A stretch of 12,110 bases of DNA. Source: UBA4421 sp002704225. Lineage in GTDB: Bacteria > Pseudomonadota > Gammaproteobacteria > Pseudomonadales > Azotimanducaceae. A model generated the notes under the pieces. That model was not told the DNA's origin, searched no databases, and saw only the letters and a program-made list of their open reading frames with translations. The first letter of the stretch is position 1. Each line of letters starts with the position of its first letter. The position numbers and the translations under genes were made by a program. Positions 7,252-12,110 of the stretch are shown here, one piece after another. The DNA lies in the NCBI GenBank assembly GCA_902556425.1, contig CACDWG010000028.1, forward strand, positions 1 through 12,110. Reading direction: 5' to 3'.

Positions 7252-7650
7252 TCACTTTTTTCTGACGTACAAAACCAGCTCGTGATGCACAAGTTCGTAA
7301 CCGTGCTCTTCTGCGATTTCATGCTGTAGCGCCTCAATGCGCTCGTTCACAAACTCCGTAACCTGACCACTGTCGACGTCAACCATATGATCGTGATGTC
7401 GGTCTCCGGCTAACTCGTACACTGAATGACCGTCATCGAAATTGTGTCTGTCCACCATGCCAGCGGATTCGAACTGAGTTAGCACTCGATATACCGTGGC
7501 AAGGCCCACGGTATCGTCGGAATTCATCAGCCTTTTGTAGACGTCTTCAGCGCTCATATGGTGAGGATTCGCTTGCTCGAGAACCTCTAAAACCTTAAGA
7601 CGAGGCAGAGTGACTTTGAGTCCAGCTTTTTTCAGATCAGATCCAGGCAC
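7252..7650 (-). CDS. fur: Ferric uptake regulator Fur, cysteine-free
   Basis: Cytoplasmic metal-dependent repressor of iron-uptake genes, 132 residues, slightly short but complete. DLKKAGLKVTLPRLKVLEVL (5-24) opens the DNA-binding domain, and MSAEDVYKRL (32-41) with VGLATVYRVLTQFESAGMV (48-66) forms the winged helix. The regulatory half holds the metal ligands: E79, the HHDH motif at 85-88, E99 and H116, and ends LVLYVRKK as in gammaproteobacterial Fur. The position after HHDHMV that is commonly Cys is Asp here (D91), and the whole protein has no cysteine, so a Cys-ligated structural zinc site is impossible. The start is GTG at 7650; there is no in-frame ATG nearby and the Shine-Dalgarno is weak (GGA about eight bases upstream). 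It is divergent from the acyl-CoA dehydrogenase gene. I saw no clear Fur box upstream, so autoregulation is unproven. Confidence 0.92.
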   Translation of the reverse strand: MPGSDLKKAGLKVTLPRLKVLEVLEQANPHHMSAEDVYKRLMNSDDTVGLATVYRVLTQFESAGMVDRHNFDDGHSVYELAGDRHHDHMVDVDSGQVTEFVNERIEALQHEIAEEHGYELVHHELVLYVRKK

Positions 7651-7935
7651 GATTGAATTCCAAGTAAGTCGAGTGGGTAAAAGGCGTGGCCGCGTGAGGC
7701 CCCGTTAAGTGCGAAAGATACGTGGAGCCCGGTTTTTTTGCCACCTCATTTGATGGGATTTCGTCCTCAAAACAATGTAGACCTAAGATATACGGCATCG
7801 GCAATTTTACTGAATTGTTGTACAGTTTAGGGCTGCACAGGGCGAGCGAAAGAATGGGGTCGACTGCTGTTTGCAGGGCTAATCGTTAAGGCGCAACGTC
7901 GCAACAAGACTAAAAATCGGAGAGAGTAGGGATAA
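7651..7935. other. Divergent intergenic region between fur and acyl-CoA dehydrogenase gene
   Basis: 285 bases with a T7 run at 7733-7739 and an AT-richer middle (about 7760-7830) likely to hold promoters for both genes. No hexamer pair was good enough to call, and no 19-base Fur-box palindrome was recognised. Immediately before the dehydrogenase ATG there is a purine-rich ribosome binding region with GGAGAGAG and AGGG. Confidence 0.4.
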
Positions 7936-9120
7936 ATGCAAAACATCGATGCGTTTCGTGAAGAGGTTCGGGGTTGGTTGGATGAAAATTGTCCGGCTTC
8001 CATGCGCACGCCCATGGAGGCTGACGAATATCCGGGAGGCGGACGCAAAGCCGAATACGTCAATCCAGAGACGAAAACTTGGCTCGAGCGCTGCGCCGAG
8101 CGCGGGTTTACTGTGCCAACATGGCCAAAAGAATATGGTGGAGCCGGCTTAAACAAAGACGAGCACCAAGTACTGCGAAACGAAATGGGTCGCATCAATG
8201 CTCGACCTCCACTACTTGGCATGGGTCTCAGCATGATTGGTCCGGCCCTGCTTGAATACGGCACCGATGCGCAAAAAGAAGAGCACCTACCCAAGATCGC
8301 GCGAGGCGAAATCTGGTGGTGCCAAGGTTATAGCGAACCGGGTTCCGGATCGGATTTAGCCAGCCTTCGCACAGCGGCGGTAGAGGACGGCGACGATTTT
8401 ATCGTAAACGGCCAAAAAATCTGGACCTCGGGTGCAAATCATGCGGATTGGATGTTCTGTCTGGTTCGAACCGATTTTGATGCGCCGAAACACGAGGGTA
8501 TTTCCTTCGTTCTGTTTGATATGACGACGCCAGGCGTGACGGTAAAACCAATCAAGTTGATCAGCGGGCTATCGCCGTTTTGTGAAACGTTTCTGGATAA
8601 TGTCCGAGTACCCAAGGCCAATTTGGTCTACGAACTGAACAAGGGTTGGACCGTCGGCAAGCGATTGCTGCAGCATGAACGCTCCATGATCGGAGGTATC
8701 GGAGGCGGCCAAAAAACGACGTCGCTGGAAGAGTACGCTCAGCAATATCTGGGTGTAGACGAGTCCGGAAAAATCGCCGACGCGCCACTGCGGAGCCAAA
8801 TTCTTGCTCATCGCATGAACGACCGGGCCTTTGGATTGACCACACGACGCAGTGTCGAAGAGTCGGCGACAGGCAATGCGCCTGGGGCCACCTCATCGAT
8901 GTTTAAGTATTATGGTACCGAGCAAAATATTGGGAAGTACGACCTGTTGCTGTCGGTGATGGGAACCCAATCAGTGGGCTGGTCTGGCGATGGGTTCGAT
9001 AATGAAGAACTCAATACCACCCGAGCTTGGTTGCGATCCAAGGCCAACAGTATCGAGGGCGGAACGTCGGAAGTGCAGTTGAATATTATTGCTAAACGAG
9101 TGCTAGGCCTGCCGGAGTAA
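7936..9120 (+). CDS. Acyl-CoA dehydrogenase family protein
   Basis: FAD flavoprotein of 394 residues catalysing alpha,beta-dehydrogenation of an acyl-CoA, cytoplasmic, in fatty-acid or related acyl-chain catabolism. Domains run in the normal order: an N-terminal helical part with PTWPKEYGGAG (61-71); the middle beta-domain with WWCQGYSEPGSGSDLASLRT (127-146) and NGQKIWTSGANHADWMFCLVRTD (158-180), which contact flavin and substrate; and the C-terminal helical part ending TTRAWLRSKANSIEGGTSEV, then QLNIIAKRVLGLPE. The length and the QGYSEPGSGSDLASLRT version suit the large-subunit-like group often found beside a second acyl-CoA dehydrogenase gene. No partner is present here, so it may work alone or with a partner elsewhere. 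The ATG has a good purine-rich site. It is transcribed away from fur and followed by a long noncoding stretch. The chain length or substrate (fatty acid, steroid side chain, dicarboxylic acid) cannot be told. Confidence 0.93.
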   Translation: MQNIDAFREEVRGWLDENCPASMRTPMEADEYPGGGRKAEYVNPETKTWLERCAERGFTVPTWPKEYGGAGLNKDEHQVLRNEMGRINARPPLLGMGLSMIGPALLEYGTDAQKEEHLPKIARGEIWWCQGYSEPGSGSDLASLRTAAVEDGDDFIVNGQKIWTSGANHADWMFCLVRTDFDAPKHEGISFVLFDMTTPGVTVKPIKLISGLSPFCETFLDNVRVPKANLVYELNKGWTVGKRLLQHERSMIGGIGGGQKTTSLEEYAQQYLGVDESGKIADAPLRSQILAHRMNDRAFGLTTRRSVEESATGNAPGATSSMFKYYGTEQNIGKYDLLLSVMGTQSVGWSGDGFDNEELNTTRAWLRSKANSIEGGTSEVQLNIIAKRVLGLPE

Positions 9121-9221
9121 TCCCAATGACGACGGGTCGGTGACGCCTAGGTTGCAGGCTCAATCTTCAACAGGCGCCTTCCCTTATCTCAAGGCCTCAC
9201 TTCAGGGCCTCAGTATCACTT

Positions 9222-9267
9222 CGTCGTGAGGCGACGCGCTCGTCTCATGAGCGCACTAACGTAGTGC
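9222..9267. repeat. Three adjoining small hairpins
   Basis: CGTCG-TGAGG-CGACG (9222-9236), GCGCTC-GTCTCAT-GAGCGC (9236-9254) and GCACTA-ACG-TAGTGC (9253-9267) are perfect stems of 5, 6 and 6 bases that abut or share one or two bases. Nearly every base of this 46-base stretch lies in a stem or loop. No T-run follows. They may stabilise the acyl-CoA dehydrogenase transcript's 3' end or act as an extragenic palindromic element. Confidence 0.45.
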
Positions 9268-9397
9268 CCCCCGATTTCTTCACGGTTGTTAGAAAATCCG
9301 CAGCGCGCGTAACGCCGCTCTGCAACCCCCGTCGGTCAAGTTAAACATACCGTTCGTCGGTTTTTTCAAAGTTCTTGTGTGCTTTGCTTTATGGTAC

Positions 9398-9496
9398 GGC
9401 CCTCTTAGAGACTCGGTGGGCCCCTTTCTTCCTAGGTGGCGCAACCTTACGTTTCTTTGAGCTTTCGGGTGGTCTGTCTATGACCACCCTTTTTTT
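9398..9496 (+). ncRNA. Candidate small RNA or transcribed leader ending in an intrinsic terminator
   Basis: A stem GGCCC (9398-9402) with GGGCC (9418-9422) is followed about 45 bases later by a perfect intrinsic terminator. That terminator lies about 350 bases beyond the acyl-CoA dehydrogenase stop and about 95 before the transporter start, too remote to be an obvious gene end. A short independent RNA, or an attenuated leader of the transporter gene, would explain it. A TATGGT (9390-9395) could be a -10, but no good -35 pairs with it. It matches no RNA family or riboswitch aptamer I know. Confidence 0.3.
9467..9496 (+). terminator. Rho-independent terminator
   Basis: Perfect 8-base stem GGGTGGTC (9467-9474) and GACCACCC (9482-9489) around a 7-base loop, followed directly by seven T (9490-9496). 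It is oriented for plus-strand transcripts and is the clearest terminator in the window. It could end the acyl-CoA dehydrogenase transcript, a small RNA, or an attenuated leader of the downstream transporter gene. Confidence 0.9.
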
Positions 9497-9569
9497 GCCT
9501 GCGAGTTTTGTCTACGCCCGCAAGAAGCCTGCTTCACTTTGTGCTGATCCGAGTTACCCTAGTGTTTAC

Positions 9570-9582
9570 CTTTGCGGCAAAG
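9570..9582. repeat. Near-palindrome before the transporter start
   Basis: CTTTGC-G-GCAAAG is a perfect 6-base inverted repeat around a single base, 7 bases before the ATG at 9590. It might be an operator half-site pair or a small translational hairpin; nothing else supports this. Confidence 0.25.
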
Positions 9583-9589
9583 AAACCTA

Positions 9590-10792
9590 ATGCAGAAGAA
9601 TACGAGTTGGCTTACGCCCACAACGCTGTTGGTGCTGATGTCCATCGCAATGCCCTTGGCATTCAATACATGGTCAGCATTGCTGAATAATTTTGCAGTC
9701 GAGCGGGCTGCTTTTTCAGGCGTCGAGATTGGCATTTTGCAAAGCTTGCGAGAAGTACCGGGCTTCCTTTCCTTCACCGTGATCTTCGTCTTGTTGGTCA
9801 TTAAAGAGCAAACCTTTGCGGTTATCTCTCTGGCATTGCTGGGCCTGGGCGTGGCCATGACCGGTTTCTTTCCCTCCGAGTACGGTCTGTACTTTACGAC
9901 GGTGTTGATGAGCATTGGTTTTCATTACTTTGAAGCCATCAAACAATCGCTAAGTCTTCAGTGGCTGAGCAAGGAAGAGGCGCCGCAGGTGTTAGGTCGG
10001 CTTATCGCTGTTGGCGCTATGACGTCGCTGATTGTTTATGGCGTGCTCTGGGTGTTGCTTGAGCTTTTTGCTGTCAGTTTTCTGTGGAATTTCGCGTTGG
10101 CCGGCGGTCTGTGTTTGGTGCTAGCGGCCGTGATGTGGCTCGGGTTTCCCCACTTTCCGGCGAAGACTGCACAAAATAAAACCTTGGTGCTGCGACGCCG
10201 TTACTGGCTTTATTACCTGCTGACGTTTTTGTCGGGTGCCCGGCGTCAGATTTTTGTCGTTTTCGCTGCCTTTCTGATGGTGGAAAAATTCGGTTATTCC
10301 GCCTCAGAGGTCACCCTACTGTTTTTGATCAATTACGCGTTCAACTGGTTTTTTGCGGAGCGGATCGGGGCATTAATTCATCGCATCGGCGAGCGGCGCG
10401 CGCTCACTATTGAGTACATAGGGCTTATCTTTGTCTTTGTCGCCTATGGTTTAGTGGAAGACGCGACGGCGGCGGCAGTGCTTTACGTGATCGATCACAT
10501 GTTTTTTGCCATGGCGATTGCGATCAGTACCTACTTTCAGAAAATCGCCGATCCAAAAGACATGGCGAGTACCGCAGGGGTTTCGTTCACCATCAGTCAT
10601 ATCGCAGCCATCGTCATCCCAGCCGCACTGGGGTTGGTGTGGATGTGGTCTACGTCTCTGGTGTTCTTTATTGGCGCGGGATTCGCCGTGCTTTCCTTGC
10701 TGGCCGCACAGTTGATTCCCTTCGACCCTGGCCCGGGACAAGAAACGCTGCTGCCTTCGGGCCGCGACCAAGCCGTGGCTGCCGCCCCATAA
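9590..10792 (+). CDS. Major facilitator superfamily (MFS)-type transporter
   Basis: Inner-membrane protein of 400 residues with about 12 hydrophobic segments in two halves, split by a basic cytoplasmic loop near 188-205 (sequence around LVLRRRYW). The first helix (about 13-34) contains LVLMSIAMPLAFNTWSALLNN. The last two (about 334-376) include SHIAAIVIPAALGLVWMW and SLVFFIGAGFAVLSLLAAQL, followed by a short Pro/Gly-rich tail. A conserved-looking stretch IDHMFFAMAIAISTYFQKIADPKDM lies near 301-325. The ATG at 9590 is chosen over an in-frame TTG at 9572; neither has a strong ribosome binding site. The strong terminator about 95 bases upstream implies its own promoter in that gap or read-through control. 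It is a single gene convergent with the esterase. Substrate and direction are unknown. Confidence 0.8.
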   Translation: MQKNTSWLTPTTLLVLMSIAMPLAFNTWSALLNNFAVERAAFSGVEIGILQSLREVPGFLSFTVIFVLLVIKEQTFAVISLALLGLGVAMTGFFPSEYGLYFTTVLMSIGFHYFEAIKQSLSLQWLSKEEAPQVLGRLIAVGAMTSLIVYGVLWVLLELFAVSFLWNFALAGGLCLVLAAVMWLGFPHFPAKTAQNKTLVLRRRYWLYYLLTFLSGARRQIFVVFAAFLMVEKFGYSASEVTLLFLINYAFNWFFAERIGALIHRIGERRALTIEYIGLIFVFVAYGLVEDATAAAVLYVIDHMFFAMAIAISTYFQKIADPKDMASTAGVSFTISHIAAIVIPAALGLVWMWSTSLVFFIGAGFAVLSLLAAQLIPFDPGPGQETLLPSGRDQAVAAAP

Positions 10793-10800
10793 GCGGCAGC
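10778..10800. terminator. Hairpin over the transporter stop codon, possible bidirectional terminator
   Basis: Perfect 8-base stem GCTGCCGC (10778-10785) and GCGGCAGC (10793-10800) around a 7-base loop containing the TAA stop (10790-10792). It sits between convergent genes with a 21-base gap. No T-run follows on either strand, so it is a weak or Rho-assisted terminator, or an end-protecting hairpin. Confidence 0.45.
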
Positions 10801-10813
10801 AAAGGGGCCAAGA

Positions 10814-12110
10814 CTAAAAGAACGAAACGCTCTCAGGATCAATGTCCCGGCAAATGCCTCCAGCTAGCCTGTCGTACTCAGACGGTACGAACTGGTCATC
10901 GCGAAAGGTGCGCGCATAGATTTGGCAGCGCAAGGTCTCGTCTGAGAACCCGTCGTCGTTCATCAACGCCTCCTTGATGCTCGCCATGGTGACCTCTTGA
11001 TCGTCCATGAAAATGCCTTGATCGGCCGGGCTGTCCAGAATGATGCTGCGTTTTCCGTTGGTGCCCCAGGCCAGCCAAGGTACCTGTTGGCCGCCTTGGC
11101 CCATTCCCGGATCGCCGTTTGCAGCGAATTCGGTCCAGTAGGCGCTCATGCTATCCGCCAGTGCGAATTGCGCTTCGTTGCCCGGATAGAGCGCGCCAGC
11201 ACCGAGTCCGTCGTTGAAGTCATTGAATGCGAAGGCTATTTCCAGGCCATGGGCGGCGCCTAAGGCCTTGCTCAAATCAAATCCTAACTGAGTGGGTTCC
11301 TCATCCCAGTCGAATCGATAGGTATACACATCGGTATTACCTGACGCGGTCATGGCTCTGGCAAGGCTGTCGACGCCGCGTTCTTTCCAGCTTAGGGCCC
11401 CGTACTTGACCAGTCCCAAATAGTTGGCCTCATCAACAAGCCGCGGGATGAATCCCAGAAACAACTCCACGTAACGAGGGTCGCGAAACATAAACAGTGA
11501 AGGTTCATCGCGGTTGGTGCCCAAGATCACGGGGACGTGGTTGTAGTTTTCGAGGTTGGAAAATATCTCCTCCGTCGGCAGGTTTGGCAGCACAAACCCA
11601 TCGCCCAAGTTGGCCGGCAGATTGACCATGCCAAAGGCAGAGCCATCGAAAAGCGCGTAGAAGTCGTCTGGTTTTTTGTTGTACAGGTACTGCCGCAGGT
11701 TGGCTCTGGACATGTCTTGAGCGTACTCGGCAGCAACCGTCTCGTCGGCAACTGTGCCATCGGCAACCAACAGCTTCGTCAAAATCTCTGCCGAGCTAAA
11801 TGCGTGCCCGCCGTCGCTTGCTGTGTTGCGGGCTACGGCCATTGGAGTGGTTTCAAAGCCACCGCTTTGCACAATCGCTCGATGGAACAGCCCTTCAGCC
11901 AGCGGTGATGCCATCATGGCTAGGGTGTCGAAGGCACCGGCTGATTCACCGAATAGAGTGACGTTGCTCGGGTTGCCGCCAAAACTCTCAATGTTGTTCC
12001 TGACCCATTCGAGTCCGCGAATAACGTCCAACGTGCCGTAGTTACCGGAATCATCCTTAGGATTGCCGGTGCTCAAGCTTGGGTGACTGAACCAGCCGAA
12101 AAGTCCCAGT
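10814..12110 (-). CDS. Type B carboxylesterase (alpha/beta hydrolase), N-terminus outside the window
   Basis: Esterase of the carboxylesterase/cholinesterase family, hydrolysing carboxylic esters. The frame is open to the window's right edge: the codons beyond the in-frame TTG at 12076 read LGLFGWFSHPSL, family sequence, so TTG is an internal Leu and roughly 100 or more residues with any signal peptide are missing. About 431 residues are visible. Counting from the first visible residue, the nucleophile is S56 in FGESAGAFD, preceded by GNYGTLDVIRGLEWV and FGGNPSNVT. The acid is likely E202 in LGTNRDEPSLF, and the His is H287 in GAAHGLEIAFAF. A Trp-rich end (VPWLAWGTNGKRSIILDS) and a C-terminal Cys pair (RCQIYAR and GGICRDID) follow. 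It is convergent with the transporter gene. Substrate is unknown; many bacterial members are exported. Confidence 0.93.
   Translation of the reverse strand, partial: LGLFGWFSHPSLSTGNPKDDSGNYGTLDVIRGLEWVRNNIESFGGNPSNVTLFGESAGAFDTLAMMASPLAEGLFHRAIVQSGGFETTPMAVARNTASDGGHAFSSAEILTKLLVADGTVADETVAAEYAQDMSRANLRQYLYNKKPDDFYALFDGSAFGMVNLPANLGDGFVLPNLPTEEIFSNLENYNHVPVILGTNRDEPSLFMFRDPRYVELFLGFIPRLVDEANYLGLVKYGALSWKERGVDSLARAMTASGNTDVYTYRFDWDEEPTQLGFDLSKALGAAHGLEIAFAFNDFNDGLGAGALYPGNEAQFALADSMSAYWTEFAANGDPGMGQGGQQVPWLAWGTNGKRSIILDSPADQGIFMDDQEVTMASIKEALMNDDGFSDETLRCQIYARTFRDDQFVPSEYDRLAGGICRDIDPESVSFF

Larger units (their letters stand above)
9121..9589. other. Noncoding block with hairpins and an intrinsic terminator
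   Basis: About 470 bases without a credible gene. It holds three adjoining hairpins (9222-9267), a weak terminator-like ACCG/CGGT stem with a T6 run (9349-9366), a GGCCC/GGGCC stem (9398-9402 with 9418-9422), a strong terminator (9467-9496), and a 13-base near-palindrome CTTTGCGGCAAAG (9570-9582) just before the transporter start. Short overlapping frames at 9375-9590 and 9508-9690 run through these structures and have no protein-family features. Confidence 0.6.

Noticed and set aside
7651..7935. Fur box in the fur/acyl-CoA dehydrogenase gap
   Set aside because: I looked for GATAAT-type hexamer repeats and found nothing close to the 19-base consensus.
9253..9322. Integron attC-like site (CTAAC and GTTAG fragments near hairpins)
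   Set aside because: The short fragments do not fit the RYYYAAC/GTTRRRY core sites or their spacing, and no integrase or cassette array is near.
9375..9590. Short plus-strand frame of 71 codons
   Set aside because: It starts at GTG without a ribosome binding site and runs straight through the perfect terminator at 9467-9496; no family features.
1..12110. Mobile element, CRISPR, toxin-antitoxin or defence system
   Set aside because: No transposase, integrase, direct repeat array, target-site duplication or defence-type domain appears; all larger frames are accounted for by ordinary metabolic, transport or regulatory families.

Overview
The window reads as an ordinary chromosomal stretch of a Gram-negative proteobacterium, most likely a heterotrophic, possibly marine, gammaproteobacterium. 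Pointers are the gammaproteobacterial-looking Fur protein, secreted proteins with Sec signal peptides, and a gene set (acyl-CoA dehydrogenase, F420-type luciferase-like oxidoreductase, GST, serine hydrolase, type B carboxylesterase) common in lipid- and organics-degrading lineages such as the OM60/NOR5-like groups. The lineage is an inference from gene style; there is no rRNA or other phylogenetic marker.

Layout. 1-1369 (+): 3' part of a sodium:solute symporter, cut by the window edge. 1377-3356 (-): a two-gene unit, GST then a secreted beta-lactamase-fold serine hydrolase. 3470-4978 (+): a class II (SIRT4-like) Sir2 deacylase, then a small secreted four-cysteine protein with a Lys/Ala/Arg-rich tail. 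5058-6081 (-): a luciferase-like oxidoreductase interrupted by a one-base insertion in a six-base homopolymer. 6364-7233 (+): a MerR-type DNA-binding domain fused to TPR repeats, divergent from the oxidoreductase. 7252-7650 (-): a Fur regulator with no cysteines. 7936-9120 (+): acyl-CoA dehydrogenase. 9121-9589: about 470 bases without a gene but with consecutive hairpins and a textbook intrinsic terminator. 9590-10792 (+): MFS-type transporter. 10814-12110 (-): type B carboxylesterase whose N-terminus lies outside the window.

The genes alternate strand often, so most are single-gene units. Convergent pairs have very short gaps (7, 79, 18 and 21 bases), some with a hairpin between them. Functionally the window mixes uptake (symporter, MFS), ester and lipid catabolism (esterase, serine hydrolase, acyl-CoA dehydrogenase), redox and detoxification (GST, F420-type enzyme) and regulation (Fur, MerR-TPR, sirtuin). 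No single pathway ties them together.

I found no mobile element, CRISPR array, tRNA, rRNA or defence system, and no convincing new multi-gene system. The points most worth a second look are the frameshifted oxidoreductase, the MerR-TPR fusion beside it, and the structured noncoding block ending in the terminator at 9467-9496.
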